Positions 20,733 to 31,479 of a stretch of DNA of 64,000 bases are shown here, in pieces. The stretch is from Eumeta japonica (Eukaryota; Arthropoda; Insecta; Lepidoptera; Psychidae): assembly GCA_005406025.1 (NCBI GenBank), contig BGZK01002045.1, positions 1 to 64,000 of the forward strand, written 5' to 3'. Under the pieces are notes generated by a model. It worked only from the letters and a program-made list of their open reading frames with translations. It was not told where the DNA came from and searched no databases. Every line of letters starts with the position of its first letter. Positions within the stretch are counted from its first letter, which is position 1. A program made the position numbers and the translations under genes.

Positions 20733-23441
20733 CTATTTGGGAGGAGACGTTTTAGTAATTTCTCTAGGGAGCGGTCGGCCGCTCGGCGACCTCTCGTGCG
20801 TCGGCGCGATGTTCCGGAGGATTTCATGTGGGCCTTGATCAGCGAAGTCGAACATCCGGCGGGCAATGCGCCGGATGAATTCCTCTACGGTCTCGATACG
20901 GAGGTCGCGAGCGATAACGTCATTTAATACATACCGACCCGCTCCCACGATCATCCGTAGGGCGATGCTCTGCTGGGCTTGGATCCTCTTCCTCCGTGAT
21001 ATGGAGCAGAGTGCGTACCATGCTGGTGCCGCATATGTTAACCGGGAACGTATGTAGCCCTTATATAGGGCGAGTTTGGCCCTGAGCGGCAGGTGCGATC
21101 GGAGCACTGGGCGCAGCATGCTCCGCGCGGCTCTGCTCTGGTGGATAACTTGTTCCACTTGAGCGGCCATGCGCATGGAGCGGTCAATCTGTACACCCAG
21201 GTATCGCACCTTTGTCTGCCATTCAACATCCTGTCCCCGGAGTCTTAATTTCGGTGGCATGGTACGCTGCTGGCCGGTCAGTATGGCGGCCGTCTTCGTA
21301 ACTTTACGGCGACTCGCCATTTGTCCAGCCATTCTGGCAATAGGTCGAGGACCCTCTGGATTTTGGCCGCAGCCAGGTCAGCCCGACGGGATGATGCGAA
21401 GTACGCACTGTCGTCAGCGCATAGCGCGAGTACGACGTCCTCTTCCCAGTCCTGTAGTTGACCTGCGAGAGTGGGGATATCGTCCGTGTAAACTCCGTAC
21501 AGGCACGGAGACAGACAGCTGCCTTGCGGCACTCCGGCGTGGATGGGTCGTGGATCAGAGGTTGAGTCCTCGACTGCAACGAAGAAACTGCGACCTTCCA
21601 GGAACGACGCTACTGTCCGTACGAGTGCAGGCGGGATTTGTGTATTTAATAGTTTGAACACCAACCCGGGGTGCCACACTCGGTCGAACGCCTTCTCGAT
21701 GTCGAGAAAGACACCGACGGTACGACGACCCCGGTTGTGCTCGGCGGCCATGTGGTGGAGGACTCTTGCCAGCTGGAGCGTAGTGGAGTGCCCGCTGCGA
21801 AACCCAAACTGCTCCTGTCTTGGAATCAGATGGCGAAGAAGGCGTCGCAGCGCGATACGCTCAAACAGCTTTGCGATGTGGGACAGCAGCGTGATTGGTC
21901 GTTGGCTCGTTGCGAGTCGAGGGTCCTTGCCTGCTTTCGGTATGGCGATGACACGGCCCATCTTCCAATTCTTCGGAAAGTGTCCGGTCCTGAGTATGCC
22001 GTTGAATAGCCTGGTCATCGCTACCATGGCCCTTCTAGGCAGCTGTCTTATGGCAGCAGTCGGGATCCCGTCTGGTCCCGGAGCCTTCCGTTTCGGCAGT
22101 CGGGAAATCATCTTGCCAGTCTCGGCCGGGGAAACAAAATAGTCTCCTGGCAAGGGCGGCACCGGGGCCATCAGGAATTCTTCCACCCGGCGTTCCACCT
22201 GCACGTGGTGCGATGCCGCCTCTGGTGTGTCCGATGGCGTATGTGGCGTGAACTGTTCCTCCAGGTGCTCTGCCAGAATCTCCGCTCGTTCTTTTGCGGC
22301 ATATCGGCGTGCCTCTGTCTTGTCGAACAGGGGGCATACCGGAGCTGGTGATCTAGTCAGGCGGCGGCATAGTAGATGGAGCGATTTCCAGTCCTCGCCA
22401 GCCTGTTCTATCGTCTCTTCCCAGGCGGCGCCCCTGAACGTCCATACCGCTTGCCGCAGATTTTGTGTGATATGATTTAATTCACGCTTGATACGTGGAC
22501 ATCGCGTTCTCGCCCACAACTTTTGAAGGTTGTGTTTCTTCTGGAGCGCAAGTTTCAGATGTGGTGGGAGATCCCATCGGCGACTTTTCTGTGCTGGGAG
22601 GCGTGTGGTCGCCGCACTGTATGCAGCTTGCACTTCTTCAGTGAGGCGTTGAGCGGCAGTGTCGACTTCCTCCGGGCAGGAGAAGGATTTACAGATGTGG
22701 AGCTCCTCCAGCGCACTCCTAAACGCGTCCCAGTCGGTGCGATGAGTTGGAGGGCGGGCGGGGGTCATGTGGGCTGTGGTACCAAGCGTGATCAATATCG
22801 GGAGGTGCTGCGTGTCCATATCGTATAGCACCTCCACATAGATCGGATACGGGAGCTGATGGCAGAGCACGACATCCAGCACGTCTGCTCTAAATCGGGG
22901 TTTAGTCGGGATGTGTGATGGTGTGTCCGGTCCTATGACCTCATACTCATGCTGCTCAGAGTCCTGCAGCAGTTGTCGACCGGCCGGCGAGATGACTCTC
23001 GAGCCCCAGGCAGTGTGCTTGGTGTTGAGGTCACCCGCCAGGATAGTCGGGGTGCTGTCGTCGAAGATCGTGTGGACGTCGGAGTAACAGAAGTGGGAGC
23101 CGGGGGGGCGGTAGGCCGCAAACAGACGTAAGTCCACTCCGGCCGCACCCACCCTCACCCCTATAGATCTCGTATTGGTGAAGTCCGGCTGCTCCAGTCC
23201 TCCGTGGACGATGTCTCTGCGTACCAGTACCGCGGTGCCCCGAAAAGCGATCCCGCGGGGCGATACCTCGTCCCGGCGGTACACAAAGAAGTTGGGCAGC
23301 CGGAGTTGTTGTTTGGGTCGGAGTTTTGTCTCGCCCAGGAGGACAATGTGTATGTCTTGCGACTGGACGAGCGTGCGTAGATCTGGTAATTTGCCTGAGA
23401 TACCACCGGCGTTCCAATAAATTATTCGGAGGTCAGCCGGT
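20733..23441 (-). pseudogene. Jockey-clade LINE ORF2: endonuclease plus reverse transcriptase, frameshifted
   Basis: ORF2 makes the nicking endonuclease and reverse transcriptase for target-primed integration. Reading starts near 23441 without an ATG: LRIIYWNAGGISGKLPDLRT, then IVLLGETKL, then from 23284 VYRRDEVSPRGIAFRGTAVL. Endonuclease signs: GDLNTKHTAWGS and, late, MDTQHLPILI where SDHLP is usual, so the acidic residue before His appears lost. Reverse transcriptase: KAPGPDGIPTAAIRQLP, QRPITLLSHIAKLFERI, EQFGFRSGHSTTLQLARVLH, GVFLDIEKAFDRVWH, AGVPQGSCLSPCLYGVYTDD and LALCADDSAYFAS (Cys replacing Phe in FADD). Near 21310 the frame shifts at EWLDKWRVAV; the thumb and C-terminus continue to 20733 (VRYLGVQIDRSMRMAAQVEQ, LTYAAPAWYALC). 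About 900 codons in total, normal for the family. Only this one clear frameshift disrupts it, so it is fairly young. Confidence 0.9.
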
Positions 23442-23607
23442 GTGCGACGGGGTCGAAAGTAGTACCTGTAGCAGCGCCGTGACCGGATCCTGGCCGGTCA
23501 GTACTGCCCGCAAGGCCTCCATCATCCGCGCCTGCACCCAGGTGAGTGGCACTAGTTGTTGGGGGCCATGGGTCACCCGGGCCGGAGGTCGCGCGAAGGT
23601 CAATTAT
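23433..23607 (-). pseudogene. Jockey LINE ORF1 (gag-like), C-terminal fragment
   Basis: In a frame one base off ORF2, the minus strand reads ARPPARVTHGPQQLVPLTWV then QARMMEALRAVLTGQDPVTA and LLQVLLSTPSHTG before TGA at 23435-23433. A hydrophobic helix near the end is usual for Jockey ORF1 proteins. The stop falls directly where ORF2 begins, as in related elements that re-initiate or overlap. Upstream the frame hits a stop at about 23608 and the N-terminus and zinc knuckles are missing, so ORF1 is truncated. Another open minus-strand frame (23422-23631) overlaps it but is Gly/Asp/Thr-rich and is the shadow. Confidence 0.65.
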
Positions 23608-23616
23608 CTGGCGCCC

Positions 23617-23692
23617 GTGAACGACTACCATCAGCGGTCGGCGGCTCTACCGTCATGAGGGCCGCCGATGTCTATGTCACGTAATCGGCCCT
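23617..23692 (-). repeat. Terminal segment shared with the short derivative at 9255-9770
   Basis: GAACGACTACCATCAGCGGT, CGGCGGCTCTACCGTCATGA and GGGCCGCCGATGTC match 9695-9755 (GAACGTCTACCGCCATCGGT, CGTAATGAGAGCTGCCGCC). It marks the outer 5' boundary of the locus. GC content drops abruptly after about 23692. Confidence 0.6.
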
Positions 23693-24120
23693 CTGAAATA
23701 TTACCGAGATACTGAAGTGTATACATTAACATACGTGTTTGATGTATTTCGGAATGTGAAACCCATACAAACTCATATCTTTATTTACGAATCACATTTT
23801 TGAAATTCGTCTGTACGAACTGTATAGATTAAAAGTAAGATAGTGAGTATATTCACACCGTGTGTACGTCGGGGTGCGCGCTGGAACGTTTTTATTGCGA
23901 ACAGATTTATAAAATGTTTGTATATGTAAAATGCTTTTTATTGAATTTTTCACTACTACATTTTTCGAATTTAAATTAAAAATATTTTCATTTCACAGTT
24001 ATCATTTTGTATGAAATGTAAAATGTCAAATGAAGACTAATTAATTATTTTATTAAGTTTATTCTATTAAATTTGTAATCTATTATATATGTATTAAAAA
24101 AAATGTCTCATGTGACAATT
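23693..24120. other. Unassigned AT-rich sequence
   Basis: Nothing recognised. Confidence 0.3.
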
Positions 24121-24420
24121 TCCACATGGCCCGAGAATTGCTTCCCAGCAATATTTTTGAATGATCTATCCAACGTTACCCCGCAAAACGGGTGCAAAAA
24201 GTGATCCCCATTTTAAGTATAGGGGGAAGTGTCTAAAAGTGTTCTGGCGTTTTGTCGGCGTGATAAATGTGTATATCCATACCAAATTACAAATTTTCTG
24301 ATATTTAAAGTCTCTTAGTTAAGCCGCAGACAGACAGATAGACAGACAGACATATGGATGGACATGGTAAAACTATAAAATATCTTGTTGACTATGGAAC
24401 CTTAAAAAGCACATCGAGCA
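24121..24420. repeat. Dispersed repeat with (CAGA)n tract
   Basis: GCCGCAGACAGACAGATAGA then CAGACAGACATATGGATGG and TATGGAACCTTAAAAAG. This is the arrangement '(CAGA)n ... acggaacccTaaaa' seen in abundant lepidopteran repeats. Opposite sense to 16900-17110. Confidence 0.5.
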
Positions 24421-24790
24421 TGTGACATCGTCATGTTAATGTGCTAGTGAAAATAAGGATAGTGCAACAATATTTGAGTGATGTCAATAATGGTCGACTT
24501 GAATGTCGTTGATGTCGTGGGTAGCTATCGGGCCTGAGCGCAACTGCAGTCCGAGCTGGAATCACGACCAGGATTGAAACCGAGATCAGAATTAGAATTT
24601 AAATGGAATTAGGAGTAATAGCGCAATTAAAATCGAGGTCGTGTTTGGGATGTTACAGAAACTTTATATTACAATAGAATTGGAATGAGAGCGCTTGATA
24701 GCGGAAATGTGGTTGAAACTCTGTCAGGAATTAATATCAAAATTAGAAGCAAAAGTTAAAGCAGGACTATAATATTCATCTGCATTGAGG
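24421..24790. repeat. Degenerate purine-rich short-period repeat
   Basis: From 24540 the sequence is a drifted series of six-base words such as GGAATC, GAAACC, GAGATC, AGAATT, GGAATT and GAAATG (for example AATCACGACCAGGATTGAAA). Similar stretches occur at 35930-36140 in the same sense and at 45740-46080 and 61780-61980 as the complement. Confidence 0.5.
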
Positions 24791-25505
24791 ATCGCATCGA
24801 CAATACGCTGTAATAATAAATACACTTCATAAGTGAAACCGCATGCAAACGACAGTACAATATTCTTTGCATATATATTTTAAAACCCCGTAGTTTTATC
24901 TAGCACTGCTGATTCCCAATATCACTCTAGGTTCTCAATCCTAACTCTCACTTCGACATAAATCAGTTGTTACATATAATGCACAATAATAATGAACTTA
25001 AAAGAAGAGACTGCTTTGATTCAGAAAGGAAAATAAATAGGAATTTTGAATACTTATGAAAATCGTTGCTAAAAAGTGACAGATATGTTTAAAATAATAA
25101 ATAAAACCAAATTAAACTTCTTTTAATCATAGAGACAAAAAAGTAAGTTACATAAGTTTACTGAACTACTTGTTTTTAATTAATTCATTGAAGGTCTAAT
25201 TTTTCTTAAACCGGCGGGCGAGGTATTAAAGACGATAACCTTTGAAGGACCACTTTAAAACATAAGGTTAATTGAATGAATTTTTAAAATCTACAAAAAA
25301 ATTATGGGCTTAATTTTTTAATTATAAAATCATTTTTATAGTAAGTCGGGGAAAAAGATTTTTCGTATTTTATAAGCAAAAAGTTGCAGTATAATCTCTT
25401 TGGTTGTGCTGTTTTATCTCACTAATTTTGATGCCATTAAATAGATTACAATAAAAAAAAGTAAGAACAGTGTCTCGCCATTTTTCTATTGTTTATCTGA
25501 CCACC
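24791..25505. other. Unassigned AT-rich sequence upstream of mariner
   Basis: No gene. The left terminal inverted repeat of the following mariner was not identified with confidence. Confidence 0.3.
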
Positions 25506-25508
25506 AAA

Positions 25509-26455
25509 ATGAGTGTATCTAACGTAGAAATTCGATACATTTTGAAGTTTTATCACAAAAAAAGGAAAATGCAACACAAACCGCGAAAAAAATGTGACGT
25601 TTATGGATCTAATACAGTATCGGTAAGAGTAGCATAAAACTGGTTCAAGCCTTTTCAGTCCAGTAATTTTTATGTCAAAGATGAACCTCGTTCCGATCGA
25701 CTTGTCACAGATAAAGTCGATACTATTTAGAAAATAATAGAACAGGATCGGCACATTAGTTCTTACAATATAGCTGAAATGTTGGGGATTGACCACAAAA
25801 CAGTTTTGGCCCAAAACGGGATATACAAAAAAGCTCGATACTTGGGTCCCGCACGAGCTCACTGAAAGAAATTTAATGAATCATGTAGTCATTTGTGATT
25901 CTCTATTGAAACGCAATGAAACTGAACCGTTATTGAAAATATTGATCACTGATGATAAAAATGAATTACCTGTGACAAAAACTTGCGGAAAAAAATCATG
26001 GTCAATAAGCAAACAAGCTTCATAGACTGTAGCGAAACCCGGGCAAACTCGAAATAAGTTGAAGCTATATGTATGGTAGCATCGGAAGGGCATTGTTTAT
26101 TATGAGCACTTACCACCGGGTAAAACCATCAATTCGGATCTCTACTGCTAACCGCCAACCGAAAAAAAAAACCACCTGGAAAGATCAACAGAAAGGGTGT
26201 GGTTTTTCACCACGATAACGCTAGATCACACGCATTTTTAGTCATTCAGCAAATATTGAGGAAGTTTGGTTGGGAAGTGTTAATGCATCCACCATATAGC
26301 CCTGACCTTTCACTCTCAGATCTTCACTTACTTCATATAATGAAATTGTTGAGTGTTGTTTTTATGATTTGAAAGCTTATACAACTATGAGTTTACCTTA
26401 TCTGTCACGTGAATTATCTGGCCATATAAAGCATCAAGTATTTTGGATCGATTAG
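25509..26455 (+). pseudogene. Mariner transposase, cecropia type, inactivated
   Basis: The DDD/D mariner transposase cuts and pastes its own DNA at TA. From ATG at 25509 the conceptual product follows the family order: MSVSNVEIRYILKFYHKKRK, NTVSVRVA.NWFKPFQSSNF, VKDEPRSDRLVTDKVDTI, IEQDRHISSYNIAEMLGIDH, KKLDTWVPHELTERNL, SLLKRNETEPLLKILITDD, then WHRKGIVYYEHLPPGKTINS, VFHHDNARSHAF, and EVLMHPPYSPDLSLSDLHL. All three catalytic aspartate positions are recognisable across frames, but several stops and frameshifts kill it. The wording closest in memory is the cecropia group of mariners found in moths. The C-terminus decays after about 26350. Neither end was found clearly. Confidence 0.85.
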
Positions 26456-26762
26456 GGTAAGTAGGTACTAGGTAGGGTACCTACTTAGACACTAATCTGT
26501 TGTTTATGAGTAGATAATTACTTTCGACATCAAGTATAATAGAACAAATTCAAGTAAACCCATTTTCACTCATTGTACCGTAATTTAAAAGGAAACTGAT
26601 ATTATTATTATTAGTTTGTATTTAACGTTCAAAGATTTTATTTAGATGTCTCTTTGCCTTTGACGTATAATAATACTATTCATTTTAACAATAAAAAAAT
26701 GATAAAAATTTGCCAATATTATTTATGTAAGTGAATTTCGACACAATAAAATATAAGGATCG
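26456..26762. other. Unassigned AT-rich sequence
   Basis: Includes a local duplication TAAGTAGGTACTAGGTAGGG / TACCTACTTA near 26458-26490, which forms a short hairpin. No gene. Confidence 0.3.
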
Positions 26763-27085
26763 TTACGTCGCCGACTCCGCGCCGTGGCCGCTTGCCGCGG
26801 GCAGGGCGGCCTCATCTGACTTTCAGATGTGGCCGCCCTCGCCCGCGGCCGCTCGACCGGCGAGTCGTCCTCGATTTTGCTTATATATACGCTCGACTGC
26901 GACCCTCCAGGGGAGGATCCTCCCGCGGTCGTGACGATTCACGACACGAGACGGCGCGCGCGTCGACTTCCGCGGCGGCGTACGTCATCTCGTGGTATTT
27001 AGACAGGCGTCCTCGGCGGGCGTGTAGTGTTTGCGCGGCTGAGAGCGGAGCGCCGCTGTTTGTCGACTTAATACGTGCGGCGCGT
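26763..27085. promoter_or_regulatory. GC/CpG-rich island 4 with a long GC-rich hairpin
   Basis: One of the densest CpG islands. At 26794-26849 arms of 26-27 nt (GCCGCGGGCAGGGCGGCCTC ... / ...GGCCGCCCTCGCCCGCGGC) pair around a 3-nt CTT turn, with ATCTGA/TCAGAT next to the loop and about two mismatched positions. Flanked downstream by GGGCGATTAAACATTACGTA (27190). Plus-strand frames are Arg/Pro/Ala-rich and change character at the island edges, so coding is unlikely. Confidence 0.4.
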
Positions 27086-28222
27086 AAGCGGATCGCTTAT
27101 TTTCGTGACGGAGTACCTGTTAACTTGTATGTCTTTCATTCAATTTTATTCTAATGCTAGTGCTATATCACGGATGCTGGCGACCCTATGGGCGATTAAA
27201 CATTACGTACCCGATAACGACACGTCTCACCTTGAAATCTATTATGGTAGTATTAAAAGCAGGTAAATGACAATGGAGTCATAAAGTTAAACCGTTCTTT
27301 CACGAATATTTTGTAAAATTGCTTTGAAATTGTTTATAACCGTGAAAGGTAGCAGTAACATTAATAAACCTTATCATTTAATTGTGGGGATCAGAAAACG
27401 CGTTCAAATTTAATAAAGAAATTAAATGTCAGTTAAAACACATTCAACTAAAATACTGCTTTTTTATAAAGTAAAAACGCATATGCATAGCCAACACTTG
27501 AAGACAGTTAATCGGGCAAGAGACTCTTACCGATAGAACCATCATGGTGTATTCCTGTCGTCACGTATGAGCTGTGGTCATGGTTTGTTTTCGCATTCTA
27601 CAACTGTCCATACAACAATGGCTCACTTAAAGAATTCGGGAATCCTCTTGCGTTTGCGGATCGCTCTGACGCCTATAAAAACATCGCACGCTGACGCGCG
27701 TCGCACCACCCTGGGCTTATAATCGGATGATTCGCCTGACTTGATGATTCTTAAAATTCACTGCTCCAGAATCGTATTAGCGTGCCCACTTATCTCTAAA
27801 CAGCGTAGTGATTATGCTTATCCGTCACTGACAACACTCATGTTTTATCGATAGACATGGGCTGTCGCCAACATGTTGTCGATATGTTAAAACCATCTAA
27901 AAATAAAGATACAGCGATCCGCTACAACTCGTTTGCTGCTCGCCCCCTTATCCAGCACCACTGTAGTTGTGGACGAACCGATAGGAGCCGGTGTGTCACG
28001 CTAAAATACCGAAACAGTCACTTTCATTCCCTTATATACGCTGATCTTCAGGGCACTAAACTCCCCTGACTGAAGGCGAGAACCACAGGAAGAACTACTG
28101 CTTCGTTGTTCCAAATTCGAATTAGCTGAATCTACAGACATTATAAAGTGTTCAGCCTCGAGAGTGGACGGTACATGAGAGAACATGCATTTTCGGGGAG
28201 GATTGTGAACTCAGCATAGAAG
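27086..28222. other. Unassigned sequence of mixed composition
   Basis: 27500-28220 is less AT-rich than average and has no stops-free convincing frame. It could hold further regulatory DNA or old repeats. Nothing was recognised. Confidence 0.3.
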
Positions 28223-28223
28223 A

Positions 28224-29420
28224 GGTACGAGGAGCTTAAGTTCAAGAAAAGTAAGAATGAATATGTTGACGGTAACTTTTATTAAATGTTATTTTGTTTT
28301 TCGACATAGTCGCCTTTTAGCAGCATAATATATTTGGAGCATCCATTAATTACGTGTGGCGCTTGGGGTTTAGGCCGAATATCACCCAATCTTACGGCGA
28401 TGGAGGGGCTCGACAAATATCACGTAATTTTTTCACAAGAAACAGTGCAATATTAAAAGAAAACAGGATAAAATTTAACATGTTTTTCTACTAAAATGAG
28501 GTTAGATACTTGATAATTTTTGATAAATCTCTCGTGAGATTAAGGGAGGAGGCCCAGGCCAATTCTTACCCGGGGGGGGGTCCAAAAATTGCCAAAATCG
28601 CATTACGTAATTAATGGATGCCCCCTTTCCTATATTTTTCTAAGCTTAAAACTCGTTAAAAAACTCTTCATCCTGAGCACCTAAAAATTTCTGTGTTGCA
28701 ACTACTACTCCTTCATCATCATCGAGTCTCTATCCTTTCAGATACTCCTTCAACTTTGGAAATAAACGGAAATCACTAGTGGCAAGGTCAGGTGTATATG
28801 GAGGATGGTCAAGTATTTCGAAGTCAGCATCTCGAATTGCAGCTAATATCAACGGCGGACCTGTGAGATGAGGCATTATCTTGAGGGAACAAAAGATTTT
28901 GTGCTGGTTTGCCTCGCCGTTTTTTTCAAATTTCCTTATGCATTTTTTTATTTGTTGTGCATACAAAGAGCCCGTAACATCAGCTCCACGATCGACATAT
29001 TTCATCACGACCACAGCTTTACTGTCTCAGAAGAGGGAGCCCATGAGCTTTCCGGCAAAACGACTCGCCTTAAATTTCTTAGGAGTGGAAGATGATGGTC
29101 TTTTCCAAGTCACAAACTGTAGTTTTATTTCTGGTTTGCAATGGTGAAACCATGTTTCATCTATAGTTGTAAATGAAGCTAAAAAACTATCGGTAGCTTG
29201 TTGTAACAGTTTCAAAGAAGCTCAAGTAATGTTCGATGTGGTTTGTTTTTGTCGATCGGCAAGTATCCGTGCGGACCTAGCGCACGGATACTTTTTCATC
29301 CTCAAATTTTCGTGAAAAATGCTAAGCACACTACCAGTCAAAATCTTTGTTTATTCCGCTATAAAACGTACCGTGACACGACGATCTGGTAAAACAATTT
29401 TTTCGTCTTATCATTACTTT
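28224..29420 (-). pseudogene. Second mariner-family transposase, inactivated and interrupted
   Basis: Minus-strand reading in several frames gives, in order: KKIVLPDRRVTVRFIAE (about 29395), TGSVLSIFHENLRMKK, LLQQATDSFLASFTTIDETW (first catalytic Asp, about 29195), FHHCKPEIKLQFVTWKRP, FKASRFAGKLMGSLF, VVMKYVDRGADVTGSLYAQQ (about 29010), FPQDNASSHR in a shifted frame (second Asp), FEILDHPPYTPDLATSDFRL (third Asp), FPKLKEYLKG, DEEFFNEF. After a 289-bp insertion the tail resumes with KYIMLLKGDYVEKQ (about 28330). It is a different mariner subfamily from the one at 25.5 kb. The left end probably lies near GAGGTACGAGGAGC at 28222. Stops and shifts throughout. Plus-strand frames at 28868-29147 are antisense shadows. 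Confidence 0.85.
28336..28624. mobile_element. 289-bp MITE nested in the mariner
   Basis: Ends are GGAGCATCCATTAATTACGT (28336-28355) and ACGTAATTAATGGATGCCCC (28605-28624), complementary at 19 of 20 positions. The mariner coding blocks FFNEF and KYIMLLKGDYVEK lie immediately on either side, so this is a younger insertion. It has no ORF and includes a run of nine G (28572 onward). I recall GGGGGCATCCAT-type ends from widespread insect MITEs but cannot name the superfamily. The target duplication is unclear: TT or TTT is possible. Confidence 0.85.
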
Positions 29421-29975
29421 GGTTACTACCGTTGTAAGATGATCCGTGCGAGAGTCATCATTGTTGTTTTTCTATGTTTAAATTCAGTCCATTAGCGGAC
29501 AACTTTAGAATTCGGTGGAACATATTCTCCTAAAGTATCATATAAATCTTGATTATCTCGTTTGGCAGTGAAATTTTTCAAGCACAGATAGGCACACAAT
29601 AATCGTGAGTAATTCAATTTTTTCTATTTTCAACAATATACTATGACTGACTGCAAATAAAAAACTACCATTTTCAAAAAACCAAAAATATGCAAAAAAT
29701 TTTCATTTTTTTAGTGTAATCAATGTTCATCTTTACCAGCGAGTATTTAATTTCTTTGTTTTCAAAGAGTTTGTACCTCATTCTCATGTTATATTTTTAA
29801 TAAAGATATCTGGTTAATCAAGTCAGCTTTTAATTACGTACATATTTTTTACTGTGCAGAAGTTAATATTGCATGCGGAGAAATATAAAGATCGCTAATG
29901 AGTGAATTATTTGCTGTAGTAAAATCGAGTTATTAGTTTGTTGAATATGTTCGTTCTATTGTATGAGGTGCTAAT
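29421..29975. other. Unassigned AT-rich sequence
   Basis: May contain the decayed N-terminal end of the minus-strand mariner up to about 29520; beyond that nothing is recognised. Confidence 0.3.
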
Positions 29976-29977
29976 CC

Positions 29978-30510
29978 GCGGAAATCCATAATTAGACGCT
30001 TGCCTGCAGCATGCAAGCATGCAATCCACCGCTGACCTTCGATTCTGTTCTTCCACTACGAATCCCTATTCAACGAATTGGATATTGATTCGAGATGATT
30101 GACAGATATCGAACACATAAGCAAGTGTTAATTGTTTATTTATCTTAGTCCGCTAATCGTGATATTGTTAAATCTACGTACGTTTCATGCGAACTAGACA
30201 CATCCTTAGGAAAATACAGACAGTCACATCCTCCAGGGCGTAAGGAGCGTTAAAAGCAACTGACAAATGCGGACCCAACCTCCTATTGTGACAAGCAATA
30301 ATGCAATACATCAAAGGGTGACGAAAGCACCTCTACTAGCAGTCACAGACAGATTGTTATTTATTTTAAAGGTCATATATATATATATTATATTTTTTAA
30401 ATAATAATTTTGAAATATTCTCCAAAATTGGACCATAATACGTTAAACATATCTACGTATTTCTTTTGGTCTTTTGATTGTGTTGGATAGATATTGTTCC
30501 TTATGACACT
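29978..30510 (-). mobile_element. 3' end of Penelope-like element (copy 2 of the terminal repeat)
   Basis: CGGAAATCCATAATTAGACG and CTTGCCTGCAGCATGC start a block that matches 13115-13440 (CCACTACGAATC, ACGTACGTTTCATG, CACATCCTTAGGAAA). 30455-30500 (TACGTATTTCTTTTGGTCTT) matches 13985. It is continuous with the reverse transcriptase that follows on the minus strand, so it is that element's 3' part. The GIY-YIG endonuclease expected here in many Penelope elements was not recognised and may be deleted. The inverted right arm present in copy 1 is absent. Confidence 0.6.
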
Positions 30511-31400
30511 TTTTTGCTTTGTATTAATGAGTCCATCAATACATTTTTTACTACACCCGTTTGCCAATTCTATATTATAAATGGTATTTCATTCTATTGA
30601 GAAATTATGATTGTTGAGTGGTATGGTGAATAACCGATGATGTATCATAGATCTATATACCGTCAATTTGTGTTGCCATGGATAATAAGAAGAAATGGGT
30701 ATTATAGTATCTGTGCATGTGGGTTTTCTGTATATTTTAAATATGTCTATTATTTTTTCTAGTTATAGTCAAACCCAAAAAAAAATATTGAATTATTGGT
30801 TTTCTTTGCGAGTTTAAAGTGCATTTTGTGATGTATGTTATTAATATAATTTTGAAACAGTTCTAATTCAGTCGAATCACCCAGCTAACATATGATAATA
30901 TCGTCTACATATCTAAAATAATGGAGGATATTTTTATTATTATTGTTTATTTATTTTCAAATTGATCCATAAAAATTTCGGCCTCTAATAGACTTATAAG
31001 TGAATCCATAGCTAGACACTCTTTTCGAATATAAAATTGATTATTATAACGGAAATAATTTTGAGTCATGCACAATCCCGTTAATTTTAAGGTATCGTCT
31101 TCCTTGTCTGAATGTAATTTTCGTTTTTTCTAACTCATCTTTTATAATGGTTAAGCATTATCTAATAAGACATTAATAAACAAACTGGCAACATCGAATG
31201 AGATCTATGTGATATTATTTAGAAGGACATGTTCAATTTTGTTCACCAGGTCTTAATGATTAATCAAGCTATATTTTGGGTCTAATGAATTTTTTCTTTT
31301 ATTAATGTATTTAGTTAGTTTATATGTTGGCGCCAGCACATATGATACTACTGGACGGACCGGCTCCCCCTCTTTATGTACGGTAAAGGGAATCCTATAA
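30511..31400 (-). pseudogene. Penelope-like element reverse transcriptase, inactivated
   Basis: Minus-strand reading recovers the Penelope RT in order: FTVHKEGEPVRPVVSYVLAP TYKLTKYINK (about 31380), SLINH.DLVNKIEHVLLNN, ISFDVASLFINVLLDNA (family: SFDVVSLFTNVP), DSKLFPL then a shift, ISSLLEAEIFMD-like block, ILHYFRYVDDIIICLAG (about 30930; intact RYVDD catalytic motif), QFQNYINNIHHKMHFKLA, FKIYRKPTCTDTIIP, YYPWQHKLTVYRSMIHHRLF, IPLNNHNFSIE and IELANGCSKKCIDGLI (family: I...NGY....I). Several stops and frameshifts inactivate it. Penelope elements encode RT related to telomerase RT and differ from LINEs and LTR elements. It begins mid-domain: the segment before HKEG is not here but appears inverted at 31480. 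Confidence 0.8.
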
Positions 31401-31479
31401 TAATAATGAACAAGTCCGATTAGAATAATAAAATTAATCGAAAAAGAATTCCAAAAATTATAATATTATACCACTAATA

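Noticed and set aside
19529..20927. Plus-strand frames of 60-150 residues in the Jockey 3' region
   Set aside because: GC-rich antisense frames rich in Arg/Ser/Pro; the minus-strand LINE explains the region.
21169..22828. Long plus-strand frames (up to 199 residues) opposite ORF2
   Set aside because: Exactly antisense to the conserved reverse-transcriptase blocks; no independent motifs.
23422..23631. 69-residue minus-strand frame at the ORF1 end
   Set aside because: The neighbouring frame reads the ORF1-like MMEALRAVLTGQDPVTALLQ and ends at TGA before ORF2; this one is Gly/Asp/Thr-rich shadow.
28868..29147. Plus-strand frames of 75-88 residues
   Set aside because: Antisense to the mariner transposase on the minus strand.
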